NCBI GenBank assembly: GCA_033675265.1
Contig: JAUJYZ010000837.1
Location: 124,001 to 188,000 of the forward strand
Reading direction: 5' to 3'
Origin: Actinostola sp. cb2023
Taxonomy: Eukaryota; Cnidaria; Anthozoa; Actiniaria; Actinostolidae
Length of the DNA: 64,000 bases
The position numbers were made by a program, and so were the translations under genes. Positions 10,668-21,563 of the stretch are shown in pieces. The notes beneath the pieces were generated by a model, which worked only from the letters and a program-made list of their open reading frames with translations, was not told the origin of the DNA and made no database searches. Every line of letters starts with the position of its first letter. The stretch's first letter is position 1.

Positions 10668-11130
10668 CAGGGGAAAATAACTAGGGGAGTCCATCTCTTA
10701 ATATACGTGTTCCCATCACATTGTTAGCTTGGCTATTTTTAGCAACAAGTTGTGATTGGTTGATTCCATGCACGCGTTCCGATTGGTCGGTTTACTGCAC
10801 TGAAGACCGTGAAATTTTTTCATCGCGATGGGACTCACGATGGTACGATTGACAATGGTGTAAAATCAAGAGAATAAAGATAATTCCTGTCATTTAGAGG
10901 ACGAAATCCCTTCCAAATTGAAACCCTACCCGGTACTTCTGATTACGCTAGGTAAAACTTGCTAACAAAGTTATCCAACGCCGTGAAATCACGAATAACC
11001 GCGAAAAAAAATATAGAACAAGACGCTCAATGAGCGTACACTCGGGCATTATGACAAGGACAATGTCAGTTGCGTGAGGAGGGACCTGACAATGACTGAC
11101 AGTTGCGTGACGAGGGAGACTATGTATATA

Positions 11131-12515
11131 CAGGCCCGTAGCCAGTTTTTTTTGTGGGGAGGTGCTCCCCAGGCCAAAGTGGACCAAACTATCAAAATGC
11201 ACTTAGGATAGCAGCAATTCATAGAGGGTCCTGAAGGGAGCCTACAAATCCCATTTCCCAATCGATTTTTTTTTCAAATCCCAGTCCCATTGACATGAAT
11301 TCAAGAAAATCCCAGTATCGTGGACTCGCTTCTAGCGACTACCCTATTAGATAATTCATCTAACAATTTCCTGATCTCATACTCTTTATGGCAATTGTAA
11401 ATGATTATTTCACTATGTTTGCATTTCTAAGTGTGCTTTTTGAAGACTTCCTTGCTTTGAAACGTATTAAAAACCGTTCTCTTGGTTGCTCTATTTGACC
11501 TGAATTTTGTGGAATAATAAATGATTGCAAAAAAAATAATCAATTTCCGCTCTTTTATATGATTCTTCCCGAGCGTGTTGTGGTTGTATGTGCAGCTTCA
11601 TCCTCGTCTCCTATCACAGCAAGGATAATATCGTTGCAGGGCCGTAGGAATTGGAAAATAAGTGGTGGGAAACGTTTAGCGAGCGCCATAGGCGCGAGCC
11701 GCTAAATTTTTGAAATCTAGAGCCGGCTCGGAAATGCTATTTCCAGCGTTCTCCAAGAGCTATTTGTGATTTACACGTATTGCTAATTACTTCCTACACT
11801 GTCTCGGCAAACCAATGCATATTGAAAAATGTATAAGGCTTATAATAATATGCTGTTTTGCAATACGCTTTCCCATTCCCAAAGTGGTTTTGAAATTCCC
11901 AGTCCCATTAGCAAAATCCCAGTCCCAGTGGTACAATCCATTTTCCCAGTGTAAAAAAAATGGCCATTCCCAGTCAGTCCCATTTAATCACAGACAACCC
12001 AAGCTCAATACGTTTCGGTAAGGGAATGTATGGGGATTTAAAATATGCCGTATTTTATTTGGAAATATTTAATTAAAGTTTGTCAACTTTACCTGTGTTG
12101 TATCATTCTGTTGATTTTTGACTCTTGTGTGCAGTTTAGGGGGAATTTTAATAGGGATTTATTTAACAGAATGACACAACAGGTAAAGTTGACAAACTTT
12201 TATTAATTATTTCCAAATAAAATACGGCATATTTTAAATCCCCATACATTCCCTTACAAACGTATTGGGTTGCCTGTGATCCAGCCCCCGTGGGTGTTTG
12301 GTGGCAAACAGATTTACCACCTCTTCTAAGTCAAATTCAAAGTTATAATGGATGTGCATGGACAAGTTTGGCGCGCGGTTCGTTCACGGTGGAAAGAGAG
12401 TGCAGTCGGTTTTAGTTTGCCAGTGAATAGTGGACCTTTCCCCAAAAAATGTGGACCTTTGGGGTCTGTGGGGGGTGCGAACGCACCCCGTGCTGCCCCC
12501 TGGCTACGGGCCTGA
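11131..12515. mobile_element. Nested element with CAGGCCCGTAGCCAG termini
   Basis: Opposed 15 bp ends, CAGGCCCGTAGCCAG and CTGGCTACGGGCCTG, bound ~1.4 kb inside an arm of the larger fold-back. The flanks are TA-rich on both sides (ATATA), so the target-site duplication cannot be fixed. A small palindrome (11989-12278) lies within it. Confidence 0.6.
11989..12278. mobile_element. 290 bp fold-back element, CACAGGCA(A/G)CCCAA family
   Basis: Near-palindrome with arms of ~125 bp: CACAGACAACCCAA...AAGGGAATGTATGGGGATTT on the left and the complementary order on the right, ending TTGGGTTGCCTGTG. Terminal and internal sequence resembles the larger palindrome at 30458-30867, so they are one family of hairpin MITEs. 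Confidence 0.75.
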
Positions 12516-13420
12516 TATATGTGTCGGTGAGCATAGATAAAAATCTCCGAATCGTACTTCCGTAGCACGTACTTGGAACGTCCAGTTGAGGTTCATATTC
12601 ATGGTCAGACGGTTCTGATAACGTCTTCGTTATCGCAGAGGAAAGTCGAACTTCGTATCTTTTAAACATCCAGTTGATTCAGACTACGGTATGATGTGAC
12701 AAAGCTCGACCAATCTGCTGTCTCTGCATGCCTATACATTGAAAGATCTTGTTCGATTTATCTCGAAATCAGAAAGGAATTATCGATTAAAAATCAAAAG
12801 CTGCTTCTGTTAGATTTAAGACCTCAAGTGACCTCAAATACGTTTAAAGACGTACCACAGCGTACCTTGAAGAGTCGGAGATCTTTATCTATGCTCACCT
12901 ACACAAATAGTCTCCCTCGTCACGCAACTGTCATTGTTATAATGCCCGACTACGCTCATTGAGCGTCTTCTTCTGTAATAGATCCCTAAAATCTAAGGAC
13001 GTTTTAATTTCGATTGTATTTTTGCCGTTTACTGACCTGTTTTGAGCGTGAAAATTCTGTTTTAATTTGCGCTACGCGGCGGTTCTAAAATTAGGTCGCG
13101 TAATAGATGTATGACTCAGACAAGGATCATACAACTGTAATCGTACTGAAAAGAACACGGAGAAACCTACATTTTATCATGCAAACACTGTTTATTTTCA
13201 AAACAATTGACCTTGCTCGCCTTTGCTTTGATGTAGTTTTTAAGTACGATTTTTACGATTCCTTTTCCTTCTGAATTTTTCAAACGTGGAATAAAATAAA
13301 CATCCATCATGACACGGGCTTTAAACACGGGCTTTAAACACGTTCATTTCACATACAAAAGCATACGCCGATTCGTGTGGGCCCACTCTGAAAGATGTCG
13401 TTTCATTTATAACAAAAACA

Positions 13421-13880
13421 AACGCGCCTTAGCTGCATCGTCGAACGATGAACTAGAATCCTGACTGACCTTTAATAGCTTGAAGATCTACAGCTGCTTT
13501 CAAAACTAAGATTCAAGTCTACTTGAGTCTAGCCTCCTCCGCAGGCAACTCTAAAATACTAAAACTCTATCAGATGGGTTTCCTGTGGCGCTGCATCGAA
13601 GAGGGCAGAGGGAGACTTAAACAAAGGGATCCCAGAAGAGGGGTTGCATGCGGAGGAGGCTAACTTGAGTCCTGTGTGTCGTTTGTTTTCCCTTATCTGC
13701 TGAAAGATGACTTGTTCTCTCTCGATCCAGCAGACGAGCTTCTAGTCCTTCTACCACTTCTAGTCGTCGAACGATGAACTAGAATCCTGACTTATAATAG
13801 CTTGAAGATCTACAGCTGCTTTCAAAACTAAGATTCAAGTCTACTTGAGTCCTGTGTGTCGTTTGTTTTCCCTTATCTGC
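13421..13880. repeat. Direct duplication, one copy split by a MITE
   Basis: The block GTCGAACGATGAACTAGAAT...CAAGTCTACTTGAGTCCTGT...CCCTTATCTGC occurs twice (13431-13700 and 13769-13880). The first copy is interrupted at ACTTGAGTC by the 133 bp MITE; the second is the empty site. Confidence 0.8.
13530..13662. mobile_element. 133 bp MITE with 9 bp TSD (TAGCCTCCTCCGCA termini)
   Basis: Ends TAGCCTCCTCCGCA and TGCGGAGGAGGCTA are inverted repeats. ACTTGAGTC flanks both sides (13521-13529 and 13663-13671), and a nearby duplicate has the same site unoccupied. A 9 bp duplication is typical of Mutator-like elements (MULEs). Confidence 0.85.
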
Positions 13881-13975
13881 CGAGTAATCTTGAAACTCGA
13901 TACGATCAAATACTTCGCATTCTTTCTTCATTCTTCGCATTTTTTCTTCATTCCGTGACCATGAAAAAAAAAAAA

Positions 13976-14045
13976 ATAATAATAATAAAAAGCCCATTTT
14001 ATTACTCGGGCTTCCTTCGGAAGGGCCCGAGTAAAAATCAAAAGC
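13976..14045. repeat. Short hairpin
   Basis: TTACTCGGGCTTCCTTCGG followed by AAGGGCCCGAGTAA forms a small stem. It lies inside the 4.6 kb element. 14046-15167 holds no recognisable gene. Confidence 0.5.
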
Positions 14046-15287
14046 CGAGAAATAAAGCGAAGTTTTTACAAGAGAAAAAATCGATTCACTCAAAGAAATT
14101 ATCAAGCTCATCAGATCCAACTATTCACAAGATCATGCATGTGCTTTGTCCTGGCATAATTAAGTATTTTAAAGACTTAAATAAAACACAAATCTATGGT
14201 AAACAAAACTGACTTCAAATCCCAACACGACTCGTCGGTTTTTATTGCAAATGTTTTGAGAAACGACCACATTAATCAAGCGACAAATTTTCAATGAATC
14301 AAAATCAGTCAAACAACTGAGAGGCAGTTGATGGATGGACTGTAAACATCGTTAAGTCTAAGTAGAATAATCCTCACACACTTTGCAGTCGTTAGTGGGG
14401 AAAAAAGAACCATAAATGGCATAATCTTTGCACGCTTTTAAACCTTCACAAATCTTGTTTGAATCCCTCGTATTTGTTGACTCAGTTTCACTCTCAGGTT
14501 GTTGTTTTCTGTTGTTGTTTTTTTAAGTCCTAAAACACTCGAGATAGTAATAAATACGAACCACCAAATAGATCCAAAAAGATTCAAATGTGTTTGAAGG
14601 AATGTTTTAGACGATAGCAGCTGTTCTGTGTTCATCGTGAATCAAGGCCAAGCACATTTCTTTCATGTTCTTTGTAAAGCGAGGCCGACGTTTCCTCCTT
14701 TTTTGTCGAATTCAGAACTTTCAATCAACATCAATCGATTCCATCTTTTCCTGGGAATACTCCCTAATTATTCAAAGCAATAAACGAAGAACTGGAAGTA
14801 CAAATATCAGCGACAATCAGCAGGCTTGTATAGTTGTAGTTGTAGTTTTTGGTTGAGTTGAGTCAGTCCGACTCACCGGCGAAGTTTTTTTGACTCTTTT
14901 CAAACTTTACAGGTCCATTGTAAAGAAATCAATCCTTTACGGTGTTAATTAGCTAGTTTGAATTTGATTGAGCAGATTTCTTATTTACATAAATGGCGGG
15001 AAACCGCGCGGCCGCTTACAAAATCAAAAATTCAAAAACCACATTTTAAAAGCAAAAAATATCCATATAATAAACGATTTATCAATTTAATTTATTAATA
15101 ACTACATGTACATGTAGCTATGGTATAAAATGTTCAGCGTCGACGAAGGAGATGTCCGCCATGTTTACTGCAAGTGACGTCATTGACATCCAACCAATCA
15201 TAGCTTGTTGCTAAAAATAGCCATGCTAACAATCTGATAGATCTAAGGGCATTAGGAAAGATGGACTCCCCTAGTAATTTTCCCCTG

Positions 15288-15665
15288 CCATTTTGGACGA
15301 TTTTTGTACAATTTGCATGGGCTGTAACCGACCAAAAATGATCATTTTGAACGATTTTTGATCATTTTTCATGCACTATATAACCCTCCAAACATGACCG
15401 TTTTGGACGATTTTTGGCCACTTTTCGTGCGCTGTAACCCACCAAAAATGATCATCTTGTATGATTTTTGACCATTTTGCATGGGCTGTAACCCACCAAA
15501 AATAACCATTTTGAACAATTTTTGACCATTTTGTTAGGGCTATAAAACCCACCAAAAATAACCATTTTGAACGATTTTTGACGATTTTGTATGCATGGGT
15601 ATAACCCACGAAAAATGAACATTTTGCACGATGTTTTACCATATTGGATGGGCTATATAACCATG
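15288..15665. repeat. ~55 bp minisatellite, right part
   Basis: Continuation of the 9663-10667 array after the 4.6 kb insertion, with the same CCATTTTGGACGATTTTTG core. Confidence 0.85.
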
Positions 15666-15679
15666 CACCATAAATGTAT

Positions 15680-17712
15680 GAGACAGTGGGTACTGTCTAC
15701 AAGGGTTTACACGGTCTACAAGGGTGTGCACTGTCTACAAGGGTGTGCAATGTCTACAAGGGTGTGTACTGTCTACAAGGGTGTGCAATGTCTACAAGGG
15801 TGTGTACTGTCTACAAGGGTGTGCAATGTCTACAAGGGTTTGTACTGTCTACAAGGGTGTGCAAGGTCTACAAGGGTGGGTACTGTCTACAAGGGTTTAC
15901 ACGGTCTACAAGGGTGTGCACTGTCTACAAGGGTGTGCAATGTCTACAAGGGTGTGTACTGTCTACAAGGGTGTGCAATGTCTACAAGGGTGTGTACTGT
16001 CTACAAGGGTGTGCACTGTCTACAAGGGTGTGCAGTTCTACAAGGGTGTGTACTCTCTACAAGGGTGTGCAAGGTCTACAAGGGTGTGTACTGTCTACAA
16101 GGGTGTGCAATGTCTACAAGGGTGTGTACTGTCTACAAGGGTGTGCAATGTCTACAAGGGTGTGTACTGTCTACAAGGGTGTGTACTGTCTACAAGGGTG
16201 TGTATTGTCTACAAGGGTGTGCAGGGTCTACAATGGTGTACATGGTGTATAAGGGTGTGCAGGGTCTACAGGGGTGTCCAGGGTCTACAAGGGTGTACAG
16301 GGTCTACAGGGGTGTGCAGGGTCTACAAGGCTATACATGGTGTACAAAGGTGTGCAGGGTGTGCAGGGTCTTCAAGGGTGTGCAGGGTGTGCAATGTCTA
16401 CAAGGGTGTGTACTGTCTACAAGGGTGTGCAATGTCTACAAGGGTGTGTACTGTCTACAAGGGTGTGCAGGGTCTACAATGGTGTACATGGTGTATAAGG
16501 GTGTGCAGGGTCTACAGGGGTGTCCAGGGTCTACAAGGGTGTACAGGGTCTACAGGGGTGTGCAGGGTCTACAAGGCTGTACATGGTGTACAAAGGTGTG
16601 CAGGGTGTGCAGGGTCTACAAGGGTGTGCAGGGTCTGCAAGGGTGTTCACTGTGTACAAGGGTGTGTACTGTCTACAAGGGTGTGCAGGGTCTACAATGG
16701 TGTACATGGTGTACAAGGGTGTGCAGGGTGTACAAGGGTGTGCAGGGTCTACAAGGGTGTGCACGGTCTACAAGGGTGTGCACTTTCTACCAGGGTGTGC
16801 AAGGTCTACAAGGGTGTGTATTGTCTACAAGGGTGTGCAAGGTCTACAAGGTCGTGTACTTTCTACAAGGGTGTGCAAGGTCTACAAGGGTGTGTACTGT
16901 CTACAAGGGTGCGCAGGGTCTACAAGGGTGTGTACTGTCTACAGGGGTGTCCAGGGTCTACAAGGGTGTGTACTCTCTACAAGGGTGTGCAGGGTCTACA
17001 AGGGTGTGCAGTATCTACAAGGGTGTGCAGTATCTACAAGGGTGTGCAGGCTCTACAAGGGTGTGCAGTGTCTACAAGGGTGCACAGCGGGGTCTACAAG
17101 GGTGTGCAGGGTGTACAATGGTGTACAAGGGTGTGCAGAGTGTGCAGGGCCTACAAGAGTGTGAAGAGTCTACAACGGTGTGCAGGGTCTACAAGGGTGT
17201 GCAGGGTCTACAAGGGTGTACAGGGGTGTGCAGGGTCTACAAGGCTGTACATGGTGTACGAAGGTGTGCAGGGTGTGCAGGGGTGTGCAGGGTCTACAAC
17301 GGTGTACAGGGTCTACAAGGGTGTGCAGGGTCTACAAGGGTGTGCACTGTCTACAAGGGTGTGTATTGCCTACAAGGGTGTGCAGGGTCTACAAGGGTGT
17401 ATATTGTCTACAAGGGTGTGCACTGTCTAAAATGGTGTGCAGGGTTTACAAGGGTGTGCAGGGTCTACAAGGGTGTTCACTGTGTACAAGTGTGTGCAGG
17501 GTCTACAAGGGTGTGCAGGGTCTACAAGAGTGTGCAGGGTCTACAAGGGTGTGCATGGTCTACAAGTGTGTACAGGGTCTACAAGGGAGTATAGGGTCTA
17601 CAAGGGTGTGCACTATCTACAACGGTGTGCATTGTTTACAAGGGTGTGTACTGTCTACAAGGGTGTGCACTGTCTACAAGGGGGTGCACTGTCTACAAGG
17701 GGGTGCATGGTT
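15680..17712. repeat. ~2 kb minisatellite of a 19 bp unit (GTCTACAAGGGTGTGCARG)
   Basis: More than 100 copies of CTACAAGGGTGTGCA with variable four-base joints (GGGT, CTGT, ATGT). The unit length is not a multiple of three, and the unit lacks stop codons in the forward frames, so long ORFs of up to 667 codons appear in several overlapping forward frames. These are repeat artefacts: all frames show the same Cys/Val/Tyr/Gly-rich pattern and none has gene context. Higher-order repeats (a ~250 bp block near 16200-16450 recurs at 16450-16700) are visible. Confidence 0.92.
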
Positions 17713-18239
17713 AAATCGAGGTTCCACTGTGCTACATTTCCCATGGTTCTTTTGGGTCGTGTCGTAAATTTGAATGCTTTAGTTTCACCGACAGGTTTTT
17801 TTTGAAGCGTTATTTGGTCTTGGGTGTGATCACCATTCGTCTCTACCATTATTTAGAGCGGTTCTTGTGAAAACACGTTCACTTAAAAACTAATTATGAA
17901 AAAGAGTCTTATGATCTGAAATTAAAAAAGGGCAATCAAGAAAATGCCCTGTGGTGTATGTAGTTTATGGATAGATTGTTTTCGTTTAGCTGTTTTTCAA
18001 GTCATTTGTTTTGATCAGTTAATTATTTTGCAAGAGGTAGCCATGTTAAGAATATTCGGCGGGCTTCTATAACAAACACGTAATCAACATCCGTAACCAT
18101 GACGACCAAGGCAACCATGACCGTGGCAACCAAGTTAAGAACCAATAATGGCATGTTTTCTTGTTTGGATAGTTCAAAGTAAAAGTTATTTATTTATAGG
18201 GTTACTGTTTACATAGCGCCTCTTTTCTGTATTTATATA
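17713..18239. other. Intergenic, nothing recognised
   Basis: Unique-looking sequence. A small run of CATGACCAAGGCAACCATGA-like imperfect repeats occurs near 18096-18140. No ORF of note. Confidence 0.6.
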
Positions 18240-18400
18240 GAGGCGTTTTCGTAGTAGTGGGAAAGTTACGGTACCGTGCCGTATTGAAAGAATTTGATTG
18301 GATAAGATGCAGATGTGCGCTTTTTGATTGGTTCAGAAAGAAAGCCATTTGAGTGTCACGGTACCGTAGGTTTCCCACCCCACTCATACGAAAACCACTC
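18240..18400. mobile_element. MITE, GAGTCGTTTTCG family, copy 1
   Basis: TIRs GAGGCGTTTTCGTAGTAG and CTCATACGAAAACCACTC bound a segment with CACGGTACCGTAGG and GATTGGTTCAGAAAG. The same family occurs at 21355, 33685, 36138, 43443 and 44910. Confidence 0.75.
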
Positions 18401-20125
18401 TAATCAAATGCGCTTTCTAAAGCTCACAGCGCTGGAGAGAATTCAGTAGTCAATTATCTCCATTCATCCTGGATCATCAGTCAAGATGAGGAGGGATTTA
18501 CAAGGACTTAGAGTCGCAAAATATTGAAAGCGTTTTCTTCAAGTGGAGTAAGACATTTAGCCGTAGGTGGCTTTCAATTTGGAGCACTTATCTTGATGTT
18601 ATTCGAAGATAATGTCCTTTTTCCCCTAACAAGCCAGTTGGCATCCGTCTTTTTCTGACATATTCTGAGATTGATGAATTTCAATAAAAGTGGTTGAAGA
18701 ACTCGATATTTTAGCTCAGCGAGGTGTTTATTTACGACAAACGCACCCAAATTTTAATTTCGACAAATATAGCATTTTCAAGTACTGTTATTTCCTCGCT
18801 TTTCTGCTTAATTGTAATTTAGCCGATTCTCTTTTAACCAAGACCGATTAGCATGGAGATAGAATGAGTTAATTTAGTATGCATGTGCTTTCCACGTCTG
18901 GTTTGTCTGCACTCGTTCTTATATTTTGTGGATAATTTGGTCGTCTTTTGTTGTCTCTACCTTTGTTTATTCAGTCATTCATAATTACACTGCTTCAAAA
19001 AGCTATTCACTGCCTGTCCAGTTTACCATATTTGCTCTCTTTCAATGACTTCAATTCTTGACAAAATTTCGGGTGAGTATTTTTACATACTTTCTATTTG
19101 AAAAAGTATAGGAAGCACTTTGATACCTTGAATTTAAGTTGTTTTTCATAGAACTGAATCAATATTTTTATAGAAAAGCTGAATACATATGTTGGGTTAT
19201 AGGAAATAGAAAATCTACTTGACCATTTGCAAAACAATAGAGCCAATATACATTGGCTTAACAAATAATATATATAGTATATCTTTTTGCTTGTTGATTT
19301 AAACGTCGTCGCAAATGCAAAGCCGAGCGTATACATGTACATGACACTGAGTAATCCGAACTAACACTACAACGGGTTAGTATTATTAAAAACCGGCCTG
19401 TTTTTCGCCAGCGACTTAGGCAGAAACAAACTTGTATGTTGTAAAAAGAGAGCCTAAGCAAGTATATATAATTCCAAGTACAGTAAGTTAGATGATCCTC
19501 GACGTCAGTATGCTTGCGTTGTGTCCGTTTTCACAGTGAAATGGCGCCTCTTATGGCTCAGTTGTGCTTGGGTCGCTATAGTGAAATTATAATAAGATTT
19601 AAGTAAACACTTTTTTCTGTATTATATATATAAGTATATACCTATATACCTGAATCTAAAATATTTTTAAAGCACTTAAACCGCTTCGAGTTAGATATTT
19701 TTTGCAATCAAAGATTGGTGAAAAAACTGAACGATAAAGATTATGTCAAAGCGGGTGGCGGGCTTATCGGGCGGCTTGATTTGGTCTCCGCGATGAATAT
19801 ATTTATAAAGGATTTACTCCTTTGTATCGCAAAGATAAAATAGACATAAACAACTGACTTTAATACTAGACCTTATTCTTATGGAGGTGTAGTAATTAAC
19901 GCTATATCAGTCTCTACATGAGAGTATGATTTCATCTTCTAGCAGATCGTGTATCGCTAAACCGAGTGTGAGCCTAGGTTTAGTTATTCATCTGGTTTCG
20001 ACAGCATTGTTAATTTGTTATGCCTGCTTATGGTATAGGCTCCTGCTCTTCATCTAATCATGCAAGGAGATCTATGCACGACATATAGAATGTAGAGATC
20101 CCTGATAGAGCGACTTTTTCCCCAA
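18401..20125. other. Intergenic, no gene recognised
   Basis: AT-rich unique-looking DNA with only short ORFs. Nothing family-like was found on either strand. Confidence 0.55.
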
Positions 20126-20131
20126 TCAAAA

Positions 20132-20198
<67 letters not shown>

Positions 20199-21020
20199 AT
20201 GAATGAATGAATGAATGAATGAATGAATGAATGAATGAATGAATGAATGAATGAATGAATGAATGAATGAATGAATGAATGAATGAATGAATGAATGAAT
20301 GAATGAATGAATGAATGAATGAATGAATGAATGAATGAATGAATGAATGAATGAATGAATGAATGAATGAATGAATGAATGAATGAATGAATGAATGAAT
20401 GAATGAATGAATGAATGAATGAATGAATGAATGAATGAATGAATGAATGAATGAATGAATGAATGAATGAATGAATGAATGAATGAATGAATGAATGAAT
20501 GAATGAATGAATGAATGAATGAATGAATGAATGAATGAATGAATGAATGAATGAATGAATGAATGAATGAATGAATGAATGAATGAATGAATGAATGAAT
20601 GAATGAATGAATGAATGAATGAATGAATGAATGAATGAATGAATGAATGAATGAATGAATGAATGAATGAATGAATGAATGAATGAATGAATGAATGAAT
20701 GAATGAATGAATGAATGAATGAATGAATGAATGAATGAATGAATGAATGAATGAATGAATGAATGAATGATGAATGAATGAATGAATGAATGAATGAATG
20801 AATGAATGAATGAATGAATGAATGAATGAATGAATGAATGAATGAATGAATGAATGAATGAATGAATGAATGAATGAATGAATGAATGAATGAATGAATA
20901 ATGAATGAATGAATGAATGAATGAATGAATGAATGAATGAATGAATGAATGAATGAATGAATGAATGAATGAATAACTAACTAAATGAATGAATAACTAA
21001 CTAAATGAATGAATGAATGA
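20126..21020. repeat. ~850 bp tetranucleotide array (AAAT)n then (GAAT)n
   Basis: About 18 AAAT/TAAA units pass directly into roughly 200 GAAT units with almost no interruptions (slips near 20770 and 20900), then a short GAATAACTAACTAAAT segment and (AACA)n. The adjoining stretch to ~21165 is purine-rich (GAAAGGAAGAAAG). Confidence 0.95.
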
Positions 21021-21354
21021 ACGAACAAACAAACAAACAAACAAATAAAAAGAGAAACGAAGACAGAAAGGAAGAAAGAAAGGAAAAAAGAAGGAAGGAA
21101 AGCGGAAAAGAATGACGGTCATGAAGGAGGAAAGGAAGAATAATAGAAGCGAAATGAAAAGAAAGAAGACTACATGCGAGTTCCCATTCAAATTGCGAGA
21201 GAAGTTGATTGAGTGAACTGAAAAGTAGCCGCGAAATATTCCCTAGCGACCGCGCCTTCAAACTGCAATGTATTGGCAAATCCTCCATTCATCACAGCGA
21301 TAAATGTACATTGTAGTGTCGGTTTACATTGATTTATATGACATCAAGTGTTCT

Positions 21355-21563
21355 TAGTGGGAAACCTACGGTACTGTGACACTCAAATGGCTTCGTTTCT
21401 GAACCAATCAAAAAGCGTACAGATGCATCTCATCTAGAGTCGGTTTAGTATGAGTGGGAAACCTACGGTACCGTGACACTCAAATGGCTTTCTTTCATGC
21501 ATCTCATCCAATCAAACTCTTTCAATACGGCACGGTACCGTGACTTTCCCACGAAAACGACTG
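21355..21563. mobile_element. MITE, GAGTCGTTTTCG family, rearranged copy
   Basis: Contains GTGGGAAACCTACGGTAC twice in the same orientation, then the opposite end CGTGACTTTCCCACGAAAAC. Looks like two partial copies joined. Confidence 0.65.

Larger units (their letters stand above)
10980..12980. repeat. Internal inverted-repeat structure of the 4.6 kb element
   Basis: Two opposed arms share GACGCTCAATGAGCG, CGGGCATTATRACAA, AGTTGCGTGACGAGGGAGAC and GGTGAGCATAGATAAA (around 11020-11105 with 12520-12545, against 12885-12970). Between the arms sits a second inverted pair, CAGGCCCGTAGCCAG (~11131) and CTGGCTACGGGCCTG (~12514), so one element appears inserted into the loop of another. Confidence 0.65.
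10668..15287. mobile_element. 4.6 kb TIR element without recognisable coding sequence, 7 bp TSD
   Basis: The left end CAGGGGAAAATAACTAGGGG...GTCCATCT is mirrored at the right end (...GGACTCCCCTAGTAATTTTCCCCTG), and similarity continues inward through TTGTTAGC and TGGCTATTTTTAGCAACAAG on both sides, so the TIR is about 95-115 bp. CCATTTT flanks both ends (10661-10667 and 15288-15294), and joining the flanks restores the minisatellite unit, so this is an insertion. CAGGG termini with a 7-8 bp duplication are compatible with hAT- or P-like elements. No transposase was recognised; the interior holds nested repeats, so this is a non-autonomous or decayed copy. Confidence 0.8.

Noticed and set aside
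15591..17594. 667-codon ORF and overlapping ORFs in the other forward frames
   Set aside because: Produced by the 19 bp stop-free repeat; all frames look alike and there is no domain or gene context.
21001..21288. Phe/Leu/Ser-rich minus-strand ORF
   Set aside because: Arises from purine-rich simple sequence beside the tetranucleotide array.
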